DNA from: Paractinoplanes abujensis
Lineage (GTDB): Bacteria > Actinomycetota > Actinomycetes > Mycobacteriales > Micromonosporaceae
Assembly (NCBI RefSeq): GCF_014204895.1
Contig: NZ_JACHMF010000001.1
Location: 7,998,001-8,062,000, forward strand
DNA length: 64,000 bases
Reading direction: 5' to 3'
Both the position numbers and the translations under genes were made by a program. Below the pieces are notes generated by a model. It saw only the letters and a list, made by a program, of their open reading frames with translations. It did no database searches and had not been told where the DNA came from. Positions 8,873 to 17,542 of this stretch are shown piece after piece (position 1 is the first letter of the stretch; every line of letters starts with the position of its first letter).

Positions 8873-9520
8873 TCACGCGGCCGAGACGCAGGCCACCTCG
8901 AGTCCCAGGTCACGCAGCAGTTCACAGGTGTGCCGCCCGGCGCCCAGAGCGAGCACGGTGACCAGGTCGGCCGGGGTGTCGACGTCCTGCCGCAGCCCCG
9001 GCCAGTCGCCGTCGAGCGGGCGGGCCCCGGAGGCGGCGTGCGCCACCGCCGAGCCCAGGCCGAAGCGTGGGTCGAGCGGCTCGCCCGGCCCCACGGCCAG
9101 CAGCACCGTGCCGGTGCCGGCGGCGTCGGCCACGAAACCGCGCCCGGGGCGGGCCGCCGCCAATGCCGCGTCGAGCTGGCCCGGGCGCAGCGCGGGCAGA
9201 TCGCCGGCCAGCACCACGCGATGCCGCCCCAGCCCGGCCACCTCGTCGGCGCCGTGCCGCATCGCCTCGTTGAGCCCCGCGCCGGGCCGGTCCGGCACCA
9301 CCCGGGCGCCCAGGGCGGTCACGGCGGCCCCGGCCACCGGGTCGTCGGTCACCACCAGCAGCTCGGCCACCGCCGGAGTGGCCAGCACCGCGGACGCCGT
9401 GTCCCGCACCATCGCCAGCGCCAGATCCCTGTGCCGGGCGGCCGGGACCGCGCCGCGCAGCCGGCTCTTGGCGGCCCCGAGCCGCTTGACCGGCATCACC
9501 GCAGTCCAGTCGCGCACCAT
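8873..9520 (-). CDS. cofC: Phosphoenolpyruvate/2-phospho-L-lactate guanylyltransferase (F420 biosynthesis)
   Basis: The 215-residue protein begins [21 protein letters not shown], the nucleotidyltransferase start typical of CofC/FbiD. It continues with [26 protein letters not shown] and [12 protein letters not shown]. FbiD activates phosphoenolpyruvate with GTP at the start of F420 synthesis; CofC uses phospholactate, and sequence alone does not settle the substrate here. I chose ATG 9520; upstream frame sequence lies in the promoter region. Position between ppk1 and gpsA matches fbiD (Rv2983). No other F420 genes are in the window. Confidence 0.88.
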   Translation of the reverse strand: MVRDWTAVMPVKRLGAAKSRLRGAVPAARHRDLALAMVRDTASAVLATPAVAELLVVTDDPVAGAAVTALGARVVPDRPGAGLNEAMRHGADEVAGLGRHRVVLAGDLPALRPGQLDAALAAARPGRGFVADAAGTGTVLLAVGPGEPLDPRFGLGSAVAHAASGARPLDGDWPGLRQDVDTPADLVTVLALGAGRHTCELLRDLGLEVACVSAA

Positions 9521-9661
9521 TGGGCCAAGTCTGCCAGTGCCCGGCGGTAAGGACCCCTGCCTGGTACCGCAGGCTTCGAGCAGGCATGATTTCGTCGCAG
9601 GTACGACGACAGGCGGCGGGGGCACGCCGCGTCACAGCACGAACAGCAGGCAGGAGAAGCC

Positions 9662-10390
9662 GTGGCACACCGCAGGCTCGGGTTCTGGCGGCGTTTCGCG
9701 GCGTCACTGGTGATCCCGGTGCTGAAGGTCTGGACCAGACGGACCTGGCTCAATTCGGACAACATCCCGCGGTCGGGCGGGGTGATCATCGCCTCGAACC
9801 ACGTTTCGCACTTCGATCCGGTGGTTGTGGGTTACTACATCTTCAGCGCGGGCCGCTGGCCGCGTTTCCTGGGCAAGGCCAGCCTGTGGAAGGTCCCGCT
9901 GCTCGGCGGCTTCCTGCGCAAGGTGCAGCAGATCCCGGTCGAACGCGGCAGCGTGGAGGCCGTGAAGTCGCTCGACGTGCTGGTCGAGGCGCTGCGGCAG
10001 GGCGGTGTGGTGGTGATCTATCCCGAGGGCACGACCACCCGCGAGCCCGACCTGTGGCCGATGCGCGGCAAGACCGGCGCGGCCCGGCTGGCCCTGCTCA
10101 CCGGCGCCCCCGTGGTGCCCGTGGCCAACTGGGGGGCCGAGCAGATCTTCGACCCGCGCACGAGCAAGCTGCGTTTCCGGCCGCGGGTGCCGGTGACCGT
10201 CACCTCCGGAAAGCCGGTCGACCTGAGCAAGTGGCAGGGCTCGACCCCGACCCGGGCCGTGCTCGAGGAGATGACCGAGGCGATCATGCGGGACATCAGC
10301 GGACTGCTCGGCCAGGTGCGCGGCGCGACGCCGCCATCGACTCTCTACGACCGGCCCCGCAAGCAGATCACGAAGGCCGAGGACGCCTGA
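9662..10390 (+). CDS. plsC: 1-acyl-sn-glycerol-3-phosphate acyltransferase
   Basis: The 242-residue protein has the acyltransferase block I NHVSHFD (about residues 46-52), a glycerol-phosphate binding motif around QIPVERGS and block [11 protein letters not shown]. It should transfer an acyl group to lysophosphatidate at the membrane face. The start is GTG 9662, with AGGAGAAGCC just upstream. Its TGA overlaps the gpsA ATG by one base (TGATG). The pairing fits, because GpsA supplies glycerol-3-phosphate for the same phospholipid pathway. Confidence 0.9.
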   Translation: MAHRRLGFWRRFAASLVIPVLKVWTRRTWLNSDNIPRSGGVIIASNHVSHFDPVVVGYYIFSAGRWPRFLGKASLWKVPLLGGFLRKVQQIPVERGSVEAVKSLDVLVEALRQGGVVVIYPEGTTTREPDLWPMRGKTGAARLALLTGAPVVPVANWGAEQIFDPRTSKLRFRPRVPVTVTSGKPVDLSKWQGSTPTRAVLEEMTEAIMRDISGLLGQVRGATPPSTLYDRPRKQITKAEDA

Positions 10391-11385
10391 TGGCCCGCGC
10401 GGCGGTGATCGGGGCCGGCGCCTGGGGCACGGCCTTCGCCAAGATGCTGGCCGAGGCGGGCGCCGACGTCACGATGTGGGCCCGGCGCGAGTCGGTGGCC
10501 ACCTCGATCCGGGAGCACCACCTCAACGAGGGCGCGCTGCCCGGGCTCAAGCTGCCCGAGCGGATCACGGCGACCGGCGACCTGACCGAAGCCGTGTCCG
10601 GCGCCGAGCTGGTGGCGATCGCCGTGCCGTCGCAGACGCTGCGGGGCAACCTGGCCGAGTGGGCCGGGGCGTTCGCGCCCGACTCCACGCTCATCTCGCT
10701 GATGAAGGGCATCGAGCTCGGCACGACCAAGCGGATGAGCCAGGTCATCGTCGAGACGGCCCGGGTCGACCCCAGCCGTGTGGTGGTCGTCTCGGGGCCC
10801 AACCTGGCCCCCGAGATCGCCGCCGAGCAGCCGGCCGCGACGGTCGTGGCGGGCACCGACCACGACCGCTGCCGGGCCGTGCAGCACGCGCTGGCCCTGC
10901 CGTACATGCGGCCGTACACGAGCGAGGACGTGATCGGCTGCGAGCTGGGCGGCGCGGTCAAGAACGTGATCGCCCTGGCCTACGGCATGGCCGCCGCGAT
11001 GGGTCTGGGCGACAACACCAAGGCGTCGCTGATCACCCGGGGCCTGGCCGAGACGGCCCGCCTGGGGGTGGCACTGGGCGCCGACCCGCTGACCTTCGCC
11101 GGTCTGGCCGGGCTGGGCGACCTGGTCGCGACGTGTTCGTCGCCACTGTCGCGCAACCGCACCTTCGGTGAGCAGCTGGGCCTGGGTAAGACTCTGGAGC
11201 AGGCGCAGGTCGCGGCCCGGCAGACCGCCGAGGGCGTGAAGAGCTGCCTGGCGATCCGCGACCTGTCGCGCGCCCACGGGGTGGAGATGCCGATCACCGA
11301 ACAGGTCGAGCGGGTCTGCCACGAGGGCGTCGACCCGCGGGTCGCGGTCAAACTGCTGATGGGCCGGGAGATGAAGCCAGAGTGA
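10390..11385 (+). CDS. gpsA: Glycerol-3-phosphate dehydrogenase [NAD(P)+]
   Basis: The 331-residue protein starts [20 protein letters not shown], a Rossmann NAD(P) motif. It contains [20 protein letters not shown] and [26 protein letters not shown], the last holding the conserved catalytic lysine. It reduces dihydroxyacetone phosphate to sn-glycerol-3-phosphate for membrane lipids. It overlaps plsC by one base upstream and the next gene by four bases (GTGA). Confidence 0.96.
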   Translation: MARAAVIGAGAWGTAFAKMLAEAGADVTMWARRESVATSIREHHLNEGALPGLKLPERITATGDLTEAVSGAELVAIAVPSQTLRGNLAEWAGAFAPDSTLISLMKGIELGTTKRMSQVIVETARVDPSRVVVVSGPNLAPEIAAEQPAATVVAGTDHDRCRAVQHALALPYMRPYTSEDVIGCELGGAVKNVIALAYGMAAAMGLGDNTKASLITRGLAETARLGVALGADPLTFAGLAGLGDLVATCSSPLSRNRTFGEQLGLGKTLEQAQVAARQTAEGVKSCLAIRDLSRAHGVEMPITEQVERVCHEGVDPRVAVKLLMGREMKPE

Positions 11386-12485
11386 CGTATTCGGACGGGA
11401 CGAGGGTCGTACACGCGGGTCTGCCGGAGGCCGAGGCGGGGGATCCGTTCCTGCCCGGCCCGGTCTTCGCGGCGCCCTACCACCTCGACCCGGCCGCCGG
11501 GCAGGTCGGCGACAACGGCTACGGCCGGCCCGACAACCCGACCCGGCGGCGGCTGGAGTCGGCGATCGGTGAGCTCGAGGGCGGCCGCACGCTGACCTTC
11601 GCCAGCGGGCAGGCCGCGATCACCGCTCTGCTGCTCTCTGTGCTCCGTACGGGTGACACGGTGGCCCTCCCCTCCGACGGGTACTTCACGGTCCGCAGCT
11701 TCGCCGAGAGCACCCTTCGCGACCTCGGTGTGCAATCGATCGTGGTGCCGACGGCCGGTCCGTACCCCGACTTCGCGGGCGTCCGCCTGGTGCTGCTGGA
11801 GACGCCGGCCAACCCGGGCCTCGACGTCTGCGACATCCGCGAGGTCTCGGCCCTGGCCCACGCGGCGGGCGCACTCGTCGCCGTGGACAACACCACCGCC
11901 ACCCCGCTCGGGCAGAATCCGCTCGCGCTCGGCGCCGACCTGGTGGTCGCCTCCGGCACCAAGGCGCTGACCGGTCACTCCGACGTGCTGCTGGGCTACG
12001 TTTCGACCAACGACACCGAGCTGCTCGGCAAGGTCGAGACGTGGCGCAAGCACACCGGCGCGGTCCCCGGCGCGTTCGACGCGTGGCTGGCCCACCGCTC
12101 GATCGCGACGCTCGACCTGCGGCTGGCCCGGCAGAGCCAGAATGCGGCCGCGGTGGCCGCGCTGCTGAGCGGGCGGGAGGACGTCACCGGCGTACGGTGG
12201 CCGGGGTTGAGCTCCGACCCGTCGTACGCGGTGGCCTCGACCCAGATGCGGCGCATCCCCGGCGTCGTGTCGTTCGACCTGGGCGACGCCGAGCGGGTGG
12301 CCCGGTTCCTGACCGCGGCCGAGCTGGTCTTCGCGGCCACGTCGTTCGGCGGCGTGCACACGACGGCCGACCGGCGCGCCCAGTGGGGTGACGACACCAG
12401 CCCGGGTTTCGTACGCCTTTCGTGCGGCATCGAGGACACGGTGGACCTGCTGGCCGATCTGACGGCCGCGTTGGATCAGGCCTGA
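11382..12485 (+). CDS. PLP-dependent trans-sulfuration enzyme (cystathionine gamma-lyase/synthase family)
   Basis: The 367-residue protein is a Cys/Met-metabolism PLP enzyme. [13 protein letters not shown] forms part of the cofactor site, [11 protein letters not shown] holds the conserved Asp, and [17 protein letters not shown] holds the Schiff-base lysine. The C-terminal segment [18 protein letters not shown] is typical. Family members are cystathionine gamma-lyases, beta-lyases or gamma-synthases; homologues at this locus are often named lyase, but the reaction cannot be fixed by eye. Start GTG 11382 overlaps the gpsA stop. The link to the lipid genes is positional only. Confidence 0.85.
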   Translation: MTYSDGTRVVHAGLPEAEAGDPFLPGPVFAAPYHLDPAAGQVGDNGYGRPDNPTRRRLESAIGELEGGRTLTFASGQAAITALLLSVLRTGDTVALPSDGYFTVRSFAESTLRDLGVQSIVVPTAGPYPDFAGVRLVLLETPANPGLDVCDIREVSALAHAAGALVAVDNTTATPLGQNPLALGADLVVASGTKALTGHSDVLLGYVSTNDTELLGKVETWRKHTGAVPGAFDAWLAHRSIATLDLRLARQSQNAAAVAALLSGREDVTGVRWPGLSSDPSYAVASTQMRRIPGVVSFDLGDAERVARFLTAAELVFAATSFGGVHTTADRRAQWGDDTSPGFVRLSCGIEDTVDLLADLTAALDQA

Positions 12486-12491
12486 TCTAGC

Positions 12492-12857
12492 GTGCCGGGA
12501 GTGAGTTGGGACAGCTTCTCCGGTGACCAGGTAGCGGCCATGACGCAGGGGTCGAGCTTCTTCGCCGACCCCGGTGAGCGCGAGTGCCCGGCCTGCGGCG
12601 CGACGTCGCTGCGGGCCTACTTCCACGCCCCCGACAACGCCCGCCGGCCGACGCTGGTCAGCTATGTGTGGTGCTCGTCGTGCCGCAAGTTCGTCGGCAC
12701 GCGGGCCAAGCACCCCGAGGGCCTGGTCTTCAGCGACCCGCTGGCCACGCTCACGGCCGCCGAACGGCGCGAGCTGGAGCGCAGCCTGGTCGGGTTCCTC
12801 GGGCACCTCGACCGCCTCTGGGACGACGGCGTGCTGCCCCAGACGTTCGCCGCCTGA
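12492..12857 (+). CDS. Small zinc-ribbon protein of unknown function
   Basis: The protein of up to 121 residues has two CxxC pairs, ECPACGATS and WCSSCRKFVG, which should form a zinc ribbon. A C-terminal helical segment follows (LTAAERRELERSLVGFLGHLDRLWDDG). I do not recognise a named family. GTG 12492 is only a few bases after the previous stop; GTG 12501 or ATG 12540 are possible starts. It probably ends the plsC-gpsA operon. The next promoter lies immediately downstream. Confidence 0.6.
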   Translation: MPGVSWDSFSGDQVAAMTQGSSFFADPGERECPACGATSLRAYFHAPDNARRPTLVSYVWCSSCRKFVGTRAKHPEGLVFSDPLATLTAAERRELERSLVGFLGHLDRLWDDGVLPQTFAA

Positions 12858-12867
12858 AAACCGCCTC

Positions 12868-12919
12868 TTGCCTCCGTGGGCGTCGCGGCTCTATGGTTCG
12901 TTACATGAGTAATGAACCA
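12868..12919 (+). promoter_or_regulatory. Promoter with overlapping palindromic operator for the GntR/ABC operon
   Basis: TTGCCT (12868-12873) and TATGGT (12892-12897) are spaced 18 bp. Overlapping the -10 is an inverted repeat, TGGTTCGTTAC (12894-12904), four bases, GTAATGAACCA (12909-12919), with 10 of 11 positions paired. It lies 20 bp upstream of the GntR start. YtrA-type repressors usually control their own ABC operons through such sites, so autorepression is likely. Confidence 0.75.
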
Positions 12920-12938
12920 CTGCACTAAGGAGGCTCGC

Positions 12939-13292
12939 GTGTTCCACGACCGCAGCCCCATCTACCTGCAGATCGCCGACGGCATCAAGAACGACGTCCT
13001 GAGCGGGGCCCTCAAGGAGGACGACCAGGTCATGTCCACGAATCAGTACGCGGCCTTCTACCGGATCAACCCGGCCACCGCGGCCAAGGGCTTCGCCCAT
13101 CTCGTCGACGAGGGGGTGCTCTACAAGCGGCGCGGCATCGGCATGTTCGTCAGCCCCGACGCGCCCGCCAAGCTGCGGGCCGAACGCCGCGAGCGGTTCT
13201 TCGCCGAGGTCGTCGACCCGATGCTCGACGAGGCCGAGCGGGTCGGCATCGGCGTCGACGACATCACGCACTACCTGGGGAGCCGGCGATGA
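12939..13292 (+). CDS. GntR-family regulator, YtrA subfamily
   Basis: The 117-residue protein (FHDRSPIYLQIADGIKNDVLSG...) has a winged helix (MSTNQYAAFYRINPATAAKGFAHLVDEGVLYKRRG, about residues 30-65). Only a short C-terminal helical dimerisation region follows, without a large effector domain; this is the YtrA architecture. GTG 12939 is set by AAGGAGG at 12927-12933; a longer frame from 12912 would start inside the operator. Its stop overlaps the ABC ATPase ATG by four bases. It probably represses this three-gene operon until an envelope or antibiotic signal relieves it, by analogy with Bacillus YtrA. Confidence 0.88.
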   Translation: MFHDRSPIYLQIADGIKNDVLSGALKEDDQVMSTNQYAAFYRINPATAAKGFAHLVDEGVLYKRRGIGMFVSPDAPAKLRAERRERFFAEVVDPMLDEAERVGIGVDDITHYLGSRR

Positions 13293-14170
13293 TCGAGCTG
13301 CGCGGCGTCACCGTCCGGTACGGCCGTACGGTGGCCGTCGACCACGTGGATCTCGACCTGCCCACCGGCGTGATCTACGGCTTGCTCGGGCGCAACGGAT
13401 CGGGCAAGACCAGCCTGCTCAACGTCCTCACCTCGTACCGCAAGCCGTCCGCGGGCACGGTGCTGATCGACGGTGAGGAGTCGTTCGAGAACCCGCGGCT
13501 CACGCGGCAGACCAGCTTCATCCGCGACACCCTCGACCTGAGCGGCTCCGACCGCATCAGCACCGTGCTCGCCGTGGCCCGATGGCTGCGTCCGGGCTGG
13601 GACGCCGATTACGCGGGCAAGCTGCTCGACCTCTTCGAGCTCCACCCCCGCGAACGCGTGGCGGGGCTCTCCCGGGGCGAGCGCTCCATGCTGGGCGTGA
13701 CGCTCGGCCTGGCCAGCCGGGCCCCGCTGACCGTCCTCGACGAGGCCTACCTGGGCATGGACGCGGTGGCCCGCACCCTGTTCTACCGCGAGCTGCTCGA
13801 CGACTACCTGGCCCACCCGCGCACGATCGTGCTCTCGACCCACCTCATCGAGGAGGTGGCCGACCTGTTCGAGCGGGTGATCATCATGGATCGCGGCCGG
13901 ATCCTGCTGCACGACGAGACCGACGCCCTGCGCGGGCGGGGCGTCACCGTGACCGGGCCGGCCGATCTGGTCACCGCGTTCGCGTCGGGCCACACCGTGC
14001 TCGGCGAGCACAGCCTGGGCACCGTACGGGCCCTGACCCTGGACGGCCGCCTCGACCCCGGCGAGATCGCCCGCGGCGAACGCGACGGCCTGTCCTTCGG
14101 CCCGCTCGGCCTGCAGGAGCTCTTCGTCCACCTCACCTCGCAGCCCCAGCCCCTGGAGGCGTCCCGATGA
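13289..14170 (+). CDS. ABC transporter ATP-binding protein (YtrB-like)
   Basis: The 293-residue protein carries Walker A GRNGSGKTS (near residue 34), signature LSRGERSML (near 127), Walker B LTVLDEAYLGMD and the switch His in STHLIEE. The signature reads SRGE instead of SGGQ. The last 80 or so residues are an extra regulatory-type domain (VTGPADLVTAFASGHTVLG). It should pair with the membrane protein encoded immediately downstream, with a four-base overlap at each junction. The substrate is unknown. Confidence 0.9.
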   Translation: MIELRGVTVRYGRTVAVDHVDLDLPTGVIYGLLGRNGSGKTSLLNVLTSYRKPSAGTVLIDGEESFENPRLTRQTSFIRDTLDLSGSDRISTVLAVARWLRPGWDADYAGKLLDLFELHPRERVAGLSRGERSMLGVTLGLASRAPLTVLDEAYLGMDAVARTLFYRELLDDYLAHPRTIVLSTHLIEEVADLFERVIIMDRGRILLHDETDALRGRGVTVTGPADLVTAFASGHTVLGEHSLGTVRALTLDGRLDPGEIARGERDGLSFGPLGLQELFVHLTSQPQPLEASR

Positions 14171-14844
14171 GCGTCAGCGCGGTCCTGTTCCAGCTCTACC
14201 GTCCGGTCATCTACTGGGGCCTGGCCATCGTCGTCGCGCTCGAGATCGCCGTGGTGGCGGCGATCCTGACCGTCAACCCGCCCGGCTTCAGCTTCTGGCT
14301 GGTCGTCGTCGGCTCGGCCGCCAAGTACTGGCCACTCGTCACCGGCATCCTCATGATGAGCACGTACTTCCGGCAGATCGTGACCAACGGCGTCACCCGG
14401 CACGAGTTCCTGCGCGGGTTCGCGGTCTTCGCGCTCGGCATCGTGGTGCTCCTCCCGGCCCTGGTCGTGATCGGTCACGGCGTCGAAAGCACAGTGCTCG
14501 GCCTGCTCGATCAGCGCGGCGACAGCTATCCGGTGTTCCGCTTCGGCGAGGCCGCGAACGAATACCTGCACGTGCTTCCGGGCACGGCGGCCTACCTGGC
14601 GTCGGGCACGGTGATCTCGGCCGGCTTCTATCGGTTCCGGCCACTGATCGGGTTGCTGCTGATCCTCCCCGGCTCGCTGCCGATCATGGCGAGCGGCGGG
14701 CTCCTCACGATCGACGAGTTCGGGGTGCTGACGCAGCGGGGCTCGCTGGCCGTCGCGCTGACGGTCGTGCTGGCGGTCACGGCTGCGGCCGGGATCGCGG
14801 CGCACCGGCTGATGCGTGACGTCGCGATCCGGCGTACGGGCTGA
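14167..14844 (+). CDS. ABC transporter membrane subunit, six or so TM segments
   Basis: The 225-residue protein starts MSVSAVLFQLYRPVIYWGLAIVVALEI. It shows about six hydrophobic segments, including FSFWLVVVGSAAKYWPLVTGIL, FAVFALGIVVLLPALVVIGHG and LAVALTVVLAVTAAAGIAA. The only recognisable link is to the ATPase that overlaps it by four bases. It is probably the permease half of a GntR-regulated ABC system. No extracytoplasmic binding protein is encoded nearby, which favours an exporter or sensor role over uptake. Confidence 0.75.
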   Translation: MSVSAVLFQLYRPVIYWGLAIVVALEIAVVAAILTVNPPGFSFWLVVVGSAAKYWPLVTGILMMSTYFRQIVTNGVTRHEFLRGFAVFALGIVVLLPALVVIGHGVESTVLGLLDQRGDSYPVFRFGEAANEYLHVLPGTAAYLASGTVISAGFYRFRPLIGLLLILPGSLPIMASGGLLTIDEFGVLTQRGSLAVALTVVLAVTAAAGIAAHRLMRDVAIRRTG

Positions 14845-14846
14845 CC

Positions 14847-15353
14847 TCAGGCGCTGTCGGCGAGCCGCCGCGACGGGTGGGCCGCCACGAAGTCGTAAAG
14901 CCAATCCTGGGTCACCGGCATCTCCGTGCCGCCGGTGACCCGGCTCAGCGCCTCGCCCGGGGCGATCCCCAGCAGCACCAGCGTCGTGCAGGCGAGCAGG
15001 GTGGAACGCCCTATCCCGCCGAAGCACTGGGTCACCACGAAGCGGCCGGCCCGCACCTGGCCCGCCAGCTGACCGGCCAGTGTGACCACTTGCACGGCCT
15101 CGTCGCGCGGCACGCCGCCGTCGGGCACCGGGAACGAGACGAACTGCAGCCCGTACGACGAGGCCGCCGCGGCGGTGTCGCCGAAGCCCAGCCGATGCTG
15201 TTCGACGGTGGTCAAGGCCGAGACGAGCACGTTGACCCCGGCACGGGCCAACGCGCCGAGTTGCTCGACCGGCCAGGCGTCGGCGCGCGGGTGCGCGATC
15301 GTCGCCAGTTGCCCGGGCCCCGGCCCGGCGATCACGTGGAGTGCTGCTCTCAT
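14847..15353 (-). CDS. Protein-tyrosine/dual-specificity phosphatase-like protein
   Basis: The 168-residue protein (MRAALHVIAGPGPGQLATIAHPRADAW...) matches the small PTP fold. Its P-loop-like segment reads VVTQCFGGIGRSTLLA, which gives C-x5-R with Ser/Thr after it. The usual His before the catalytic Cys is Gln. PVPDGGVP earlier resembles the general-acid loop. I chose ATG 15353; the longer frame runs into the ddl promoter. It is convergent with the permease and divergent from ddl. Substrate and activity are unknown, and the His-to-Gln change may lower activity. Confidence 0.7.
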   Translation of the reverse strand: MRAALHVIAGPGPGQLATIAHPRADAWPVEQLGALARAGVNVLVSALTTVEQHRLGFGDTAAAASSYGLQFVSFPVPDGGVPRDEAVQVVTLAGQLAGQVRAGRFVVTQCFGGIGRSTLLACTTLVLLGIAPGEALSRVTGGTEMPVTQDWLYDFVAAHPSRRLADSA

Positions 15354-15460
15354 GAACTGCCCGTTCCCCTGTCCCGGCCCGGTGGCCGGGTGATCCCGCG
15401 AGTGGCTAACGCAGAGTAGGGTCACCCCCGGCATGACCGCTAGCGAGAGGCCCAAAGAAA

Positions 15461-16555
15461 GTGACGACCCCTCGGAAAACCCGCGTCGCGATCGTCTTCG
15501 GCGGTCGCAGCTCCGAGCACGCGATCTCGTGTGTGAGCGCCGGCAGCATCCTGCGCGCGCTCGACCCGGACCAGTACGAGGTGCTTCCGGTCGGCATCAC
15601 CAAGGAAGGCAAATGGGTGCTGGCCGGGGACGACCCGTCCGCGCTGGCCATCCGCGACCACCAGCTGCCCGAGATCACGGCGGCCAGCGGTAACGCCGTC
15701 GTGCTGGCGGCCGACCCGACGGCCACCGAGCTGATCGTGCACGACCCCGCCGACGGCATGTCGACGCTCGCCGGGGTCGACGTCGTCTTCCCGGTGCTGC
15801 ACGGGGCGTACGGGGAGGACGGCACCATCCAGGGCATGCTCGAGATGGCCGGCCTGCCCTACGTGGGGGCCAACGTCTTCGCCTCCGCCGCGGCCATGGA
15901 CAAAGAATTCACCAAGAAGCTGGCGGTGGCCGAAGGCATCCCCGTCGGGCCGTACGCGGTGCTGCGGGCGGGCGCCGAACTGTCGGAGACCGACAAGGAG
16001 CGGCTGGGCCTGCCGGTCTTCGTGAAGCCGTCCCGCGCGGGCTCGTCGCACGGCATCACCAAGGTCACCGACTGGGCCGACCTCGACGACGCCGTCGCCA
16101 CCGCCCGCCGCATCGACCCCAAGGTGCTGGTCGAGGCGGCCATCGTGGGCCGCGAGATCGAATGCGGCGTGCTCGAGGGCGAGGCCGGAGGAGCGCCCGA
16201 GGCGTCCCTGCTGGCCGAGATCCACGTCGACGACAACGACTGGTACGACTTCGAGACGAAATACATCCAGGGCAGCCGCTACACCATCCCGGCCGACCTG
16301 CCCGCCGAAGTCACCCGTCAGGTGCAGGAATACGCCCGCCGCACGTTCACCGCGCTCGACTGCGCCGGCCTGGCCCGGGTCGACTTCTTCGTCACCGCCG
16401 ACCACCAGGTCTACCTCAACGAGATCAACACGATGCCCGGCATGACGCCGACCTCGATGTTCCCGCTGATGTGGGCGGCCACCGGCCTCGAATACCCCAA
16501 GGTGGTCGACCGTCTGATCCGGACGGCCCTGCACCGCGGCACCGGGCTGCACTAG
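15461..16555 (+). CDS. ddl: D-alanine--D-alanine ligase
   Basis: The 364-residue protein carries VAIVFGGRSSEHAISCVSAG (N-terminal), HGAYGEDGTIQGMLEMAG, VKPSRAGSSHGI and NEINTMPGMTPTSMFP, all hallmarks of ATP-grasp Ddl. It makes the D-Ala-D-Ala dipeptide for peptidoglycan. Phe or Tyr at the specificity loop was not resolved, so D-Ala-D-Lac activity is not excluded, though position between gpsA and DUF3515 matches housekeeping ddlA. Start is GTG 15461, 27 bp after an ATG in another frame. Confidence 0.96.
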   Translation: MTTPRKTRVAIVFGGRSSEHAISCVSAGSILRALDPDQYEVLPVGITKEGKWVLAGDDPSALAIRDHQLPEITAASGNAVVLAADPTATELIVHDPADGMSTLAGVDVVFPVLHGAYGEDGTIQGMLEMAGLPYVGANVFASAAAMDKEFTKKLAVAEGIPVGPYAVLRAGAELSETDKERLGLPVFVKPSRAGSSHGITKVTDWADLDDAVATARRIDPKVLVEAAIVGREIECGVLEGEAGGAPEASLLAEIHVDDNDWYDFETKYIQGSRYTIPADLPAEVTRQVQEYARRTFTALDCAGLARVDFFVTADHQVYLNEINTMPGMTPTSMFPLMWAATGLEYPKVVDRLIRTALHRGTGLH

Positions 16556-16570
16556 CGGGGGCTGGCGCGT

Positions 16571-17206
16571 TCAGCCCTTGCAACCGCTGGGCACGCCCTT
16601 CGTGGTCGACTTCACCGTCTTGACCACGGGCTCGGAGAACTCGTTGGCCCACTGCCCGCTCTGCTCGTAACTGCCGGGCACGCTCACCTGCACCGCGACC
16701 TCACGGTCCATCGTGGTGAAGACGTCGGTGGCCGGGCCGTCGGCGGCCCACCAGCAGACACCGTCCATCGCCAGCATCGTGGCGTCCAGCGGCACACAAC
16801 CGTCGCTGCCGCCGTCGATCCGCTCACACATCACCGGCTGCTTCACCCCGCAGGCCAAGGTGATCGCCGGCTCGCCCCAGGCCGCGTTCTGCTCCGGGCC
16901 GGCGGTGACCTTGCGCCCCGGCAGGCCCCGCAACTCGGTGGGCAACTGCGACGTGACGGCCAGGCAGACCTGGGTGGTGCGCGCGTCGAGGGCGGGCGCG
17001 GCCATCCGCACCGGCGTGGACGGCACAGGCGCCGGCGCGGAAGCGCTCGCGGCCGCCCCGGTGTTCGTCGGCTCCGGCGCGATCTGCGAAAACGCTACGA
17101 GACCCACGATCACGGCCACGGGCACGGCGACGAGAGCGGCCCACAAGGCCGCGCTGCGCGTCGTCTTGTCCTTCGGCTTCGCCGGCGGGTTCTCGAGGTC
17201 GACCAT
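16571..17206 (-). CDS. DUF3515-type membrane-anchored protein
   Basis: The 211-residue protein has a short cytosolic segment, one TM helix (ALWAALVAVPVAVIVGLVAFSQI, about residues 20-42), an Ala/Pro linker and an extracytoplasmic domain. That domain has several cysteines (QVCLAVTSQLP, ACGVKQPVMCERIDG, GVCWWAADG). This matches the actinobacterial DUF3515 protein (Rv2980) found between ddlA and thiL. The function is unknown. Its ATG is one base after the stop of the upstream Lrp-type gene. Confidence 0.82.
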   Translation of the reverse strand: MVDLENPPAKPKDKTTRSAALWAALVAVPVAVIVGLVAFSQIAPEPTNTGAAASASAPAPVPSTPVRMAAPALDARTTQVCLAVTSQLPTELRGLPGRKVTAGPEQNAAWGEPAITLACGVKQPVMCERIDGGSDGCVPLDATMLAMDGVCWWAADGPATDVFTTMDREVAVQVSVPGSYEQSGQWANEFSEPVVKTVKSTTKGVPSGCKG

Positions 17207-17207
17207 G

Positions 17208-17441
17208 TCAGAGGTTTACCACGGAGCAGGTGAGAGTCCGCATGATGCCGGGTACGTACTGGACTTTGCTCACAATGAGCCCACCGAGGTCGTCCACCGT
17301 GTGCGCCTCGGCCAGAACGACCACGTCATAAGGGCCGGTGACCGCGTCGACACGCACCACACCGGGGATTTTGCCGATCGCGGCGGCCACGTCATGGGCC
17401 CTTCCGACCTCAGTTTGGATCAGGATGTATGCCTGGACCAC
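17208..17441 (-). CDS. Stand-alone Lrp/AsnC ligand-binding (RAM) domain protein
   Basis: The 77-residue protein (VQAYILIQTEVGRAHDVAAAIGKIPGVV...GPYDVVVLAEA...TLTCSVVNL) is just the C-terminal alpha/beta sandwich of Lrp-family regulators, with no helix-turn-helix. Such single-domain proteins bind amino acids and form oligomers in many actinobacteria; their partner is usually unknown. Start GTG 17441. It is in an operon with the DUF3515 gene and divergent from thiL. Confidence 0.88.
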   Translation of the reverse strand: MVQAYILIQTEVGRAHDVAAAIGKIPGVVRVDAVTGPYDVVVLAEAHTVDDLGGLIVSKVQYVPGIMRTLTCSVVNL

Positions 17442-17542
17442 GCTCCGACTCCATTCCGCCTCCGCCGTAACCCGAACGTGAAACTACCGTAAGGATCCGC
17501 TCGACAGCGGGACGCCACCACTCCGACGAAAGGCCGTACACC

